A stretch of 20,697 nt of DNA from a virus. The stretch spans positions 1 through 20,697 of IMG/VR virus record IMGVR_UViG_3300046648_000226; one strand, written 5' to 3'. The notes beneath the pieces are model-generated. The model did no database searches and was not told the DNA's origin. It saw nothing but the letters and a program-made list of their open reading frames with translations. A program made the position numbers and the translations under genes. This document shows, in pieces, positions 14,194-20,697 of the stretch (its first letter is position 1; the number at the start of each line of letters is the position of its first letter).

Positions 14194-14490
14194 ATGAAGA
14201 CTCGCGCTTCCTCCCCGGCCTCGGGTGAGGCGTACGTGCTGGAGAACGCCGAGGGCCACGGAGCCGGACTGGGACACCTTCCCACCGGCTCCACGGTCGT
14301 CGTGGTCGACGTACACCCGGCGGGCACCGCTGGCATCGGCCACGCAGGCGAGGACGCCGTCCTGCTCGCGCACGTCCACGACACCCACGTAATCACCGAC
14401 GAGGGCGACCACGCGCCGGGCCAGGCGATCCGGCAGTTCACCCTGCACCTGTCCGACTTCACGCGCATGTTCAAGAAGGTTGATGCCTGA
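14194..14490 (+). CDS. Hypothetical virion-operon protein, 98 residues
   Basis: The product is rich in Gly, His, Val and Ala, with nine histidines (for example GHGAGLGHLPTG, LAHVHDTHVITDEGDH) and a C-terminal amphipathic segment, QFTLHLSDFTRMFKKVDA. A beta-rich fold seems likely. AAGGAGAG before the ATG at 14194 is a strong ribosome binding site. The stop overlaps the next start as TGATG (14488-14492). No family is recognised. Position between capsid and connector genes suggests a small head or decoration component, but this is inference only. Confidence 0.72.
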   Translation: MKTRASSPASGEAYVLENAEGHGAGLGHLPTGSTVVVVDVHPAGTAGIGHAGEDAVLLAHVHDTHVITDEGDHAPGQAIRQFTLHLSDFTRMFKKVDA

Positions 14491-14909
14491 TGGCCGGAAC
14501 GAACCCCACCTGGGCCGGTAACGCCCTGGACTTCCTCACCGGCCGGGCCGTCGCCTATACCGCGCCGCGTTCGACCTACCTGGCCTTGCTGATCGCTGAC
14601 CCGACGCAGGAGGACGGCACCTACAGCATGACTGCCCTGCCGGAGGTCTCCACCCCGGGCTACGCGCGGCAGCAGGTCGTATGGACCGCACCGTCCGGTG
14701 CCCCGATGACCACGGGCAACAACGCGCTGCTGTTCTTCGGCCCGTTCACCGCCGACATGACTGACGCTGCCACGTACGCCGCCCTGGTCACCTCCGCATC
14801 CGGCACGACCGGCACGGTCATCTACGCGTGGCCGATCGACAGCCCGCTCCAGGCGGCGACGAACGAGTCCCTTCAGATCGCCGCTGGCGCGCTGACCCTT
14901 AATACCTGA
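14490..14909 (+). CDS. Probable minor structural protein, 139 residues
   Basis: The pattern is 'N-x-LDFLTGRAxAYTxPxxxYLALLxADPTxE ... VSTPGYARQxVxWTAPSG ... LLFFGPFT ... AATYAALVTSASGTTGTVIYAWP ... LQIAAGALTLNT'. It resembles a widespread family of small phage structural proteins of about 140 residues, sometimes annotated as tail-fibre-like or head-decoration proteins. I recognise the pattern but cannot fix the exact role. Its C-terminus uses the codons CTT AAT ACC, part of a repeated 9-mer in this window. It is coupled to the upstream gene by overlap and followed after 13 bases by the putative adaptor. Confidence 0.7.
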   Translation: MAGTNPTWAGNALDFLTGRAVAYTAPRSTYLALLIADPTQEDGTYSMTALPEVSTPGYARQQVVWTAPSGAPMTTGNNALLFFGPFTADMTDAATYAALVTSASGTTGTVIYAWPIDSPLQAATNESLQIAAGALTLNT

Positions 14910-14922
14910 TCGGAGTCGCGGA

Positions 14923-15732
14923 ATGGCCACCCTTGAGGACCTGCGGTCGCGGGTACGCAACGAACTGGGCGACCGGCTCACGCCGTTCCGCGACACCATC
15001 CGGGGCACCGGGGACGTCGCCGAGTACGAACTGAGTGCGAACAACGTGACCGGCCTGGAGGCTGTCCAGGTCGTCGGCACCACGCAGACGGTACTCACCT
15101 CCAGCGACTACGTCCTGGACGCGCTGAATGGCATCCTCACCCTGAACGCCGCGCTTCCTCTGGACGCTCTGCTGCTCGTGTCCGGGCAGTCCTACAGCCT
15201 GTTCGCCGACGACGAGCTGGACGTGTACCTCAACGACGCGTTCGCCCAGCACAACCGGGGCCGGACAGTGTCCGCCCGGTACAGGGATGACAACGGCTTC
15301 ATCCGCTACAGCGAGGAGCCCGTCGACTTCGCCACCCTCCCGCCGGAGGAAGACGTCATGGTTGTCATGCTGGCGTGCACGGAGGCGATGTGGGCGCTGG
15401 CCACCGACGCGGCGACCGACATCAACGTCCAGACCGCTGACGGCACATCGGTCGACCGAGGTCAGCGGTTCGCGCAGATCCAGAAGCAGATCGAGCTGCT
15501 CACCGACCGGTACAAGCTGCTGTGCGAGAAAATGGGCGTCGGCCTGTATGCGATCGAGGTCACCAACCTGCGGCGCGTCTCCCGTACGACCGGGCGTCTC
15601 GTTCCGATCTTCCGTGAGCGGGAGTACGACGACTACTCGCTGCCGCAGCGGGTCCTCCCGCCGATCGGGCCGGGCCACCAGAACGACGACGAGTCCGGCA
15701 TCCCGTCGCAGACCTGGGGCGGGTACTTCTGA
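14923..15732 (+). CDS. Putative head-tail adaptor protein
   Basis: The 269-residue product starts MATLEDLRSRVRNELGDRLT. A beta-rich insert follows (EYELSANNVTGLEAVQVVGT, YVLDALNGILTLNAALPLDA), then a helical part, DDELDVYLNDAFAQHNRG and VMVVMLACTEAMWALATDAA. An N-terminal 'LRxRVRxELGD' helix, a middle 'DDELdxyLndA' segment and later helices are the usual layout of adaptors that dock under the portal (SPP1 gp15 / HK97 gp6-like; family knowledge). Gene order agrees: capsid, adaptor, closure, tail terminator, tail. It is longer than most adaptors (about 100-150 residues) because of the beta insert and a C-terminal extension. The HNH gene starts on its stop codon. Confidence 0.66.
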   Translation: MATLEDLRSRVRNELGDRLTPFRDTIRGTGDVAEYELSANNVTGLEAVQVVGTTQTVLTSSDYVLDALNGILTLNAALPLDALLLVSGQSYSLFADDELDVYLNDAFAQHNRGRTVSARYRDDNGFIRYSEEPVDFATLPPEEDVMVVMLACTEAMWALATDAATDINVQTADGTSVDRGQRFAQIQKQIELLTDRYKLLCEKMGVGLYAIEVTNLRRVSRTTGRLVPIFREREYDDYSLPQRVLPPIGPGHQNDDESGIPSQTWGGYF

Positions 15733-16304
15733 TGTCAGTGCCGGGTGCTATGAGTTCCAGCATGACGATCATGAAGGCGTGCTCCAAGTGCAAGGAAGAG
15801 AAGCCGGTTTCGGAGTTCCATCGGCAGACCCGTTCCGCTGATGGGAGACACCCCTACTGCAAACCTTGCAAGGCCGGGTACGCATCTGATCGCCACTGGC
15901 GTAATCGCGACGTCGAGCTGGAGCGCATGCGCCAGTGGAAACAGACCAACCGCGAACATGTTCTGGCTAAGGCCAAGGAGTGGTACGAGCAGAACTCCGA
16001 GCACAAGCGGGACACCGATCACCTGCGTATCCAGGAGAAGCGGTCCCTGATCCGACTCCTCAAGGCCCGCCCCTGCGCGGACTGTGGCGGTTCCTTCCCA
16101 CCCATCTGCATGGACTTTGACCACGTCGGAGACGACAAGGTCATGAACGTAAGCAAGATGGGTCGATACAGCATCGAGAGGATCCTCGAAGAGATAGCCA
16201 AGTGCGAAGTCGTATGTGCTAACTGTCACCGACTCCGCACCGCCAATCGCGGCCAGTACACCTCGGCCGATCCGGAAGACCTGGAGGTGCCGGGCAATGT
16301 CTAG
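15732..16304 (+). CDS. Free-standing HNH endonuclease
   Basis: The 190-residue product carries two zinc clusters. The first is N-terminal, C17-x2-C20 and C43-x2-C46 (ACSKCKEEKPVSEFH, HPYCKPCKAGY). The second belongs to the HNH nuclease: C115-x2-C118 (CADCGG), the catalytic-type D130-H131 in MDFDHVGDDK, then CEVVCANCHRLRT with C162-x2-C165-H166. Between them is a basic, probably helical linker. These proteins nick or cut DNA, and free-standing copies in phages often behave as homing endonucleases. The start at 15732 overlaps the adaptor stop (TGATG), but ATGs at 15750, 15762 and 15771 are equally possible. The end overlaps the next gene by 8 bases and contains that gene's GGAGG ribosome binding site. 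Inserted between connector genes, it is a likely mobile addition. Confidence 0.9.
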   Translation: MSVPGAMSSSMTIMKACSKCKEEKPVSEFHRQTRSADGRHPYCKPCKAGYASDRHWRNRDVELERMRQWKQTNREHVLAKAKEWYEQNSEHKRDTDHLRIQEKRSLIRLLKARPCADCGGSFPPICMDFDHVGDDKVMNVSKMGRYSIERILEEIAKCEVVCANCHRLRTANRGQYTSADPEDLEVPGNV

Positions 16305-16809
16305 GCTGGACTGGAAGCGGTCGGGGCGGTTCAACGCCAACTACGAGACCACCGAGATCATGGCGTCCCTACGGGGGCGCCAGCACGAGGTCGGCGAGAT
16401 GGTCCAGTACTACCGCTACTCCCACACCGACCCGGCCGGGGAGAACCTGTACGACGAGGCGACGGGGCAGGGGAAGACCTTCACCGGCCCGTACCGGATC
16501 CCGGCCCTGCACATCATCCACAGCCAGGGCGCCTCGCAGGACACTCCGCAGGGTCTGTACACCGTCGACAACCTCTCCGTCACCGCGTCATTCGACTCGC
16601 TGCGGAAGATGGGGTTCACCGACCAGGACATCGACCACGGCAAGTACCTCGTCGACCGGATCGTCTATGACAACTCGGTTTTCCGCGTCACGTCCATTTC
16701 CGTTCTGGGCCAGATTCAGAACCGGGACATCGTCGTAGGTATCGAGTGCGTACAGATGAAGCCGGACGAGCTGGTCAACGATGTCCAGTTCAAGCACTGG
16801 TCCCAGTAG
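16297..16809 (+). CDS. Putative head-closure (stopper) protein
   Basis: The 170-residue product begins MSRLDWKRSGRFNANYETTE. It contains a beta-rich core (YRIPALHIIHSQGASQDTPQ, LYTVDNLSVTASFDSLRKMG, VDRIVYDNSVFRVTSISVLG) ending in DIVVGIECVQMKPDEL. 'Property of region' segments such as D-x-I-x-Y-D-N-x-x-F-R-V are typical of small connector proteins that plug the portal channel (SPP1 gp16-like; family knowledge). The ATG at 16297 has GGAGG about 9 bases upstream, inside the HNH gene; the longer frame upstream has no good start. Its assignment comes mainly from gene order between adaptor and tail terminator. Confidence 0.62.
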   Translation: MSRLDWKRSGRFNANYETTEIMASLRGRQHEVGEMVQYYRYSHTDPAGENLYDEATGQGKTFTGPYRIPALHIIHSQGASQDTPQGLYTVDNLSVTASFDSLRKMGFTDQDIDHGKYLVDRIVYDNSVFRVTSISVLGQIQNRDIVVGIECVQMKPDELVNDVQFKHWSQ

Positions 16810-16846
16810 CGGTTTATAAACTTCTTCGGCTTTCTTGGGATCCTGA

Positions 16847-17524
16847 ATGGCGGAAGACTTCCGCTGTTCGAGACCCGTGAGGCCCGCTTTGCCATGGCTC
16901 ATCAACGAGGACCGCGCCGTTAAGGCGAAACTCCAGGGCCTCTCTGTTACCGATGCGAATGCGCCGGACGGCCGTCCCGTTCCGGTGCGTTACCGCATTC
17001 CCGAGGTAGAGCTGGCGACGCAGACCTTCCCACTGATCGTCATCGAGCACGCGGGCATCGAGAAGGCCGACGAGCGTGAGCACCGTGGCCCTGTCTACCT
17101 GCCGTACGCCCCCGAGGGCACGACCGGCTGGTGGGCGGAGGGAGACACCTCCTACGACGTCACGCAGTCCCCGTACCTCGTCGAGTACCCGATCCCTTTC
17201 GATCTGCGGTACCGCGTCATGGTCTTCACCCGTCTCGCGGAGCACGACATTGCGCTGGCGTCTTTGATGATGCAGCGCGATCGGATTCCTGCGCGGTTCG
17301 GATTTCTGGAGATCCCCGAGGACGGAACGGTACGTCGACTGGATCTTCTCGGCGGCCCAGAGCTGGCCGACACCCGTGACGAGAACGGAAAGCGTCTGTT
17401 CCGTCGCGAATACCTGATCTCTGTGTCCAGCGAAATGCTTCAGTCCGTCGCTGACGCGTACGTCAAGGCGGCCAGCGTGGCGCTGGACTTCGAGTACTTC
17501 ACGGACAACGTAACTCGCCCATGA
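16847..17524 (+). CDS. Putative tail terminator / tail completion protein
   Basis: The 225-residue product has a region PWLINEDRAVKAKLQGLSVT followed by FPLIVIEHAGIEKADEREH. After a loop, PYLVEYPIPFDLRYRVMVFT is followed by LASLMMQRDRIPARFGFLEI and RREYLISVSSEMLQSVADAY. The 'yP(I/V)PxDLxYxVxVFTR' strand with a following helix and 'RFG.L.I' strand is the pattern of proteins that cap the tail tube, and the gene lies just before the sheath. DUF4255-type proteins of contractile systems occur in a similar place and are an alternative. ATG 16847 has a weak ribosome binding site (GGGA). The 37-base gap upstream holds a perfect palindrome, GTTTATAAAC. Confidence 0.62.
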   Translation: MAEDFRCSRPVRPALPWLINEDRAVKAKLQGLSVTDANAPDGRPVPVRYRIPEVELATQTFPLIVIEHAGIEKADEREHRGPVYLPYAPEGTTGWWAEGDTSYDVTQSPYLVEYPIPFDLRYRVMVFTRLAEHDIALASLMMQRDRIPARFGFLEIPEDGTVRRLDLLGGPELADTRDENGKRLFRREYLISVSSEMLQSVADAYVKAASVALDFEYFTDNVTRP

Positions 17525-17577
17525 CCCGGACCCAGGATTCGTAACCCCAGGAATTCACTTTCACCCAGGAGAAACAG

Positions 17578-19122
17578 ATGACTGTCTACAAGCGGCCCGG
17601 TGTCTACATCGACGAGACGCTTACCCCGCTCGCGCAGACCGCGACGACTCCCGGCGAGTCCGTTGCGGCCTTCGTCGGCACCTCCAAGCAGGGCGGCCCT
17701 CTGGCGCCGACCCTGGTCTCGTCCTTCTCGCAGTACGTCGCCACCTACGGCGGCTTCGGCGACACCTCGGACCTTCTTCCGTTCGCCGTCTATGAGTTCT
17801 TCAACAACGGCGGCAACAGCGCCTACATAGTGCGCGCGGCGGCCTCCGACGCGGTCGCGGCTACCGTCAGCCTGGACGACACCGAGGCGACAGCCAAGCC
17901 GACCCTCAAGGTCACTGCGATCTCCCCGGGAACGTGGGGCAACCACATCTACGTCGACGTCGTTCCGGGAGCCACTGGCTCCGGCCGGTTCGACCTGTAC
18001 GTCTACGTCGGCGGGGACACGTCCGCGTACCTCAAGGAACGCTTCTCCGACGTCTCCCTGGACCCGGCTGACTCCCGCAATGCGCAGGCCTTGATCAACT
18101 CGCCGGTCACCGGCTCGTCTTTCGTGCAGGTCCAGAGCCTGCTTAATACCGCGTGGGCTCCCAACCACTCCCCGGCCGTCCAGACGGGCACCGCGCTGAC
18201 CGGTGGCACCGACGGTGTCGCCGCGCTCAACCTGGTCACTGCCGCCCAGCGGCTGGAGATCGTCGAGGACAACCTCGTCCTGAACGTGCCGGGCGTCACC
18301 GACGCGACGGTGCTCAACCCGATCATCCAGTGGGCTGAGGACCAGGGCTCGGTGTTCGTCGTCGTGGACGGTGCGAAGGCCACGTCTGCCGATAACGCCC
18401 ACTCCTACGCGCTGAGCCTCCAGGGCATGTCTACGGGTGGCTCCGCGATCCGCTCGTCGTCCTACGCGGCCATCTACGGCCCGTGGCTGATCGTCAACGA
18501 CCCGGCGACGGCGTCGTCCGGCTCGGCCCGGCTGCTGCCGCCTGGTGGTGCTGTGCTCGGCCAGTACAGCCGTACCGACGCCTCCCGGGGTGTGCAGAAG
18601 CCACCGGCCGGTGTCGACACGGTCCTCAAGGGCGTGCTGGACGTGCAGTTCCGGTTCTCCAACGACGACCAGGACAACCTCAACGTCGCTGGCATCAACG
18701 TGCTGAAGTCGCTGCCCGGCACGGGCTTCGTCATCTACGGCGCCCGCACCTTGTCGACGGGCATGCCGGACCGCTACGTCTCCGTCCGACGGTCGCTGAT
18801 GCTGATCAAGAAGGGCATCCTCGACGCCACCCGGTTCGCCGTCTTCGAGCCCAACGACTCGATCCTGTGGGACCAGGTCAACGCGGTCATCTCGCAGTAC
18901 CTGCTGACCCTCATGCAGACGGGCGTGCTGGCCGGAACCACTCCGGAGCAGGCGTTCTTCGTGGTGTGCGACTCGACCAACAACACCGCAGCGTCGGTGG
19001 CGAACGGGGTCGTGAACATATCCGTCGGTGTCGCTCTCCAGACCCCGGCCGAATTCATCGTCGTTGAGATCGGCCAGTTCAGCGGCGGTTCCTCCGCCAC
19101 TGACAGCACGGCCACTTCCTGA
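17578..19122 (+). CDS. Contractile tail sheath protein
   Basis: The 514-residue product is a phage sheath protein, which surrounds the tail tube and contracts to drive it through the cell envelope. The N-terminus has the typical PGVYIDE motif and 'TPGESVAAFVGTSKQGG', and an insertion domain occupies the middle. The C-terminal third has the family hallmark segments: INVLKSLPGTGFVIYGARTL, YVSVRRSLMLIKKGILDATR, FAVFEPNDSILWDQVNAVIS, a Cys-Asp-x-x-N-N motif (FFVVCDSTNNT), and VNISVGVALQTPAEFIVVEI near the end. These segments form the conserved sheath core and the linker arms joining neighbouring subunits. AGGAGAAACAG precedes the ATG at 17578. It is followed by the tube gene after 14 bases. This gene proves a myovirus-type tail. 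Confidence 0.95.
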   Translation: MTVYKRPGVYIDETLTPLAQTATTPGESVAAFVGTSKQGGPLAPTLVSSFSQYVATYGGFGDTSDLLPFAVYEFFNNGGNSAYIVRAAASDAVAATVSLDDTEATAKPTLKVTAISPGTWGNHIYVDVVPGATGSGRFDLYVYVGGDTSAYLKERFSDVSLDPADSRNAQALINSPVTGSSFVQVQSLLNTAWAPNHSPAVQTGTALTGGTDGVAALNLVTAAQRLEIVEDNLVLNVPGVTDATVLNPIIQWAEDQGSVFVVVDGAKATSADNAHSYALSLQGMSTGGSAIRSSSYAAIYGPWLIVNDPATASSGSARLLPPGGAVLGQYSRTDASRGVQKPPAGVDTVLKGVLDVQFRFSNDDQDNLNVAGINVLKSLPGTGFVIYGARTLSTGMPDRYVSVRRSLMLIKKGILDATRFAVFEPNDSILWDQVNAVISQYLLTLMQTGVLAGTTPEQAFFVVCDSTNNTAASVANGVVNISVGVALQTPAEFIVVEIGQFSGGSSATDSTATS

Positions 19123-19136
19123 GAGGTAACCCACTG

Positions 19137-19688
19137 ATGGCTACGACCACGTCCACCGTCGGACACATCGCGACGGACCCGCTTCGGAACTTCAAGTTCC
19201 AGGTCCAGATCCAGCACCCCGGCATCAAGGGCTTCGCCCGCATGGGCTTCATGTCCGTTTCGGGTCTGAACGTGACGACTGAGGTGATTCCATACCGTGA
19301 GGGTGGAATGAACACGACAACTCAGAAGATGCCCGGTCAGTCCGATTTTGCCCCGATCACGTTGTCCAAGGGCCTCGCGGTCGGCGACTCGCAGATGATG
19401 GATTGGATGAGGCAGTTGTTCACTGTCCTCCAGGGCACTGGTAACGGAAAGGCCGGTGCGGAATTCCGGCACATGGTCGACATTAAGGTGCTCGACCACC
19501 CGGTTACTTCCGGCGCCACTCCCGCCAAGGCCGCATTCCGCGTCTACAACGCGTGGCCCACGGCGGTTGCCTTCTCGGACCTGGACGCAGGCGCCAACGC
19601 GATCATCGTCCAGCAGATGACCCTCGCTCACGAGGGGTTCGAGTTCAAGTTGGCTAACAGCACGGGCTCGTCTTCCGTTAGTTTCTAA
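19137..19688 (+). CDS. Tail tube protein (T4 gp19-like)
   Basis: The 183-residue product shows the gp19-type tube pattern: NFKFQVQIQHPGIKGFARMG (the 'F.v.i' first strand), then FMSVSGLNVTTEVIPYREGG, a Thr-rich loop, MPGQSDFAPITLSKGLAVGD and a helix, QMMDWMRQLFTVLQG. It closes with strand segments (FRVYNAWPTAVAFSDLDAGA) and MTLAHEGFEFKLAN. This is the tube protein shared by T4-like phages and extracellular contractile injection systems, and it stacks as hexameric rings inside the sheath. GAGGTAA lies upstream of the ATG at 19137. At 183 residues it is somewhat longer than most (about 145-165). The assignment is strong because the sheath precedes it. Confidence 0.93.
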   Translation: MATTTSTVGHIATDPLRNFKFQVQIQHPGIKGFARMGFMSVSGLNVTTEVIPYREGGMNTTTQKMPGQSDFAPITLSKGLAVGDSQMMDWMRQLFTVLQGTGNGKAGAEFRHMVDIKVLDHPVTSGATPAKAAFRVYNAWPTAVAFSDLDAGANAIIVQQMTLAHEGFEFKLANSTGSSSVSF

Positions 19689-19724
19689 TAGCGGATTCCC
19701 GAGACTCAACTAGGAGCAAAACCA

Positions 19725-20588
19725 GTGGCTAACGACCTTAATACCGAGGGGTACTCCAGCCCCCTTACGAACCCTGGTGCAGCAAACTCCGCCATCGCGG
19801 CAGTGCTCAACCAGGGGGGCGAGGTCGCAAAGCCTGAGATCGCTCTCCCGGCAGGTGGTAATTTCCGCCTGCCGGGAGGCTACGTCTTGGGCAACGACTT
19901 CCCCAGCACCCGTTACGACGCCGAGGTCCGGGAACTGACCGGCGCGGACGAAGAGGCCATCACCAAGGCCCGCCAGGGCGGCGTCGGCAAGTTCATCTCC
20001 ACCCTGCTCGCCTCCGGAACTGTTTCCGTGGGCGGCGAGAAGACCAGCCCCGTCCTGCTGTCCAACCTCCTGCTCGGCGACCGCGACATGCTCCTGATGG
20101 AGATCCGGCGCGCGACCTACGGCGACGAGATCGTCTGGGAGCGGTTCTCCTGCCTGCACTGCGGCGAGGAGTTCCGCCTGTCCGTCACCCTCGACGAGAT
20201 CCCGATCCGGCGCCTGGAGGACCCGTCCCAGCGCATCTTCGAAGTCGAACTGCGAAAGGGCCGTAAGGCATTCGTCCGGATTCCCGTCGGCAACGACCAG
20301 GACGCAGTCCTCGCCATTGCCGACCGCACCACCGACTCCGAGCAGAACACCCTCCTGCTTTCCCGCTGCCTCATTTCCGTGGTCGAGGCCGACGGCAGCG
20401 AGAATGCCGTCACCGGAAATCCCGAGTTCGCCCGCTCTCTGGGCATCGTGGACCGACAGCGCATCCTCGATGCGATTGAGAACAAGCAGCCCGGTCCTCA
20501 GTACAATGGGGTCAAGTTCACGCACGATTCGTGCGGAAAGGAGGTCCCCCTCTTCATTTCGGCGGGGGATCTGTTTCAGGGCCTGTAA
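19725..20588 (+). CDS. T4 gp26-like zinc protein of tail assembly (PF12322-type)
   Basis: The 287-residue product starts with a variable N-terminal region. A domain with DAEVRELTGADEEAITKA (about 65-82), LLLGDRDMLLMEIRRATYGD and FSCLHCGEEF follows. Zinc ligands would be C143 and C146, with H267 and C270 (HDSC) at the end. This is the layout of the T4_baseplate/gp26-like proteins found after tube genes in myophages and contractile injection systems, where they help baseplate or tail assembly. The start is a GTG at 19725 preceded by TAGGAG at about 12 bases. Near the 3' end, AAAGGAGGT is followed by CCCCC and later GGGGG, and a second frame continues past the TAA, so part of the product may be frameshifted. 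Confidence 0.78.
   Translation: MANDLNTEGYSSPLTNPGAANSAIAAVLNQGGEVAKPEIALPAGGNFRLPGGYVLGNDFPSTRYDAEVRELTGADEEAITKARQGGVGKFISTLLASGTVSVGGEKTSPVLLSNLLLGDRDMLLMEIRRATYGDEIVWERFSCLHCGEEFRLSVTLDEIPIRRLEDPSQRIFEVELRKGRKAFVRIPVGNDQDAVLAIADRTTDSEQNTLLLSRCLISVVEADGSENAVTGNPEFARSLGIVDRQRILDAIENKQPGPQYNGVKFTHDSCGKEVPLFISAGDLFQGL
20537..20568 (+). promoter_or_regulatory. Candidate programmed frameshift signal (internal SD plus slippery runs)
   Basis: A strong internal Shine-Dalgarno-like run, AAAGGAGGT (20537-20545), is followed directly by CCCCC (20546-20550), where the zero-frame codon CCC (20547-20549) could re-pair as CCC one base on. A second run, GGGGG (20564-20568), would suit a -2 slip. Either gives the frame that continues beyond the TAA at 20586-20588. 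Confidence 0.5.
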
Positions 20589-20697
20589 CTACCACGACAC
20601 GTACTTCGAATACGAGCAACTAGTCGAACTAAGTCCGGCGTGGAGCCTCAGCGAGATTCGCCGGTTGACCGTGCGCGAGCGTCTTCACTGGGTGAAG
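20551..20697 (+). CDS. Probable second tail-assembly protein, expressed by frameshift (3' end outside window)
   Basis: The frame one base ahead of the gp26-like gene is open to the window edge. After the upstream stop it reads NYHDTYFEYEQLVELSPAWS and SLSEIRRLTVRERLHWVK. The 'W-S-x-x-E-I-x-x-L-x-x-x-E-R-x-x-W' pattern is typical of the small protein encoded after gp26-like genes in contractile-tail loci (pattern recognition). The first plausible coding residues are near 20587. Upstream, its only in-frame ATGs (20470, 20506) lie deep inside the gp26-like gene without ribosome binding sites and would add shadow-like residues, and none lies between 20551 and 20600. Expression through recoding is therefore the simplest view. 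The coordinate given assumes a shift at 20547-20550. Confidence 0.55.

Noticed and set aside
17440-19134. A 564-codon minus-strand open frame opposite the sheath gene
   Set aside because: Low-complexity Arg/Val/Gly/Asp-rich antisense product; the plus-strand sheath has clear family motifs.
20506-20589. Independent start ATG 20506 for the last partial gene
   Set aside because: No ribosome binding site is present and the first 28 residues would be a shadow-like Arg/Ser-rich stretch; it remains a possible but less likely alternative to recoding.
17578-20697. Idea that the locus is a headless extracellular contractile injection system
   Set aside because: Terminase, portal, scaffold, major capsid protein and connector genes in the same operon show a complete phage head.

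Overview
The window is part of a temperate actinobacterial phage or prophage with a contractile tail, most likely from Streptomyces or a relative. The evidence for the host is high GC with G/C-rich third codon positions, GTG starts, strong AGGAGG-type ribosome binding sites, and GGGGCCTT-type hairpin terminators. I cannot tell from this sequence whether it is a free phage genome or an integrated prophage, because no attachment-site pair or host flank is recognisable.

Layout. Positions 1-896 hold four small plus-strand accessory genes: the end of a KTSC-domain protein and three overlapping hypothetical genes, bounded by hairpin terminators. Positions 946-4500 are an integration module with two unrelated recombinases. 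One is a 694-residue large serine recombinase on the minus strand whose C-terminus looks like the N-terminal domain of IS5-type transposases. The other is a 357-residue tyrosine integrase on the plus strand. A 50-codon minus-strand gene and divergent promoters lie between them. Positions 4556-5687 hold a divergent pair of small operons read from promoters whose -35 boxes overlap. The leftward pair is a single-pass membrane protein and a small Cys protein. The rightward pair is an 'SRKFYGRG' protein and a zinc/HTH protein that ends just before the terminase.

Positions 5771-20697 are a virion module, all on the plus strand: large terminase, a collagen-repeat fibre, a C2H2 microprotein, two hypothetical genes, portal, scaffold, major capsid protein (N4-gp56/HK97-like) and a terminator. 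Then come three small structural or unknown genes, a probable head-tail adaptor, a free-standing HNH endonuclease, a probable head-closure protein, a probable tail terminator, the tail sheath, a gp19-type tail tube, and a gp26-like zinc protein. The last of these runs into an out-of-frame downstream reading frame cut by the window edge. The order terminase, portal, scaffold, capsid, connectors, sheath, tube, assembly proteins is that of a myovirus. The sheath/tube/gp26-like trio is of the T4 and extracellular-contractile-injection type rather than the P2 type.

The most interesting signals are: a probable +1 (or -2) recoding site at the end of the gp26-like gene; a perfect 21-bp inverted repeat inside a coding sequence at 9763-9830; a compound hairpin ending exactly on the terminase start codon; the recombinase-transposase domain fusion; the pair of unrelated integrases; and a 9-mer, CTTAATACC, found five times and always read as Leu-Asn-Thr.
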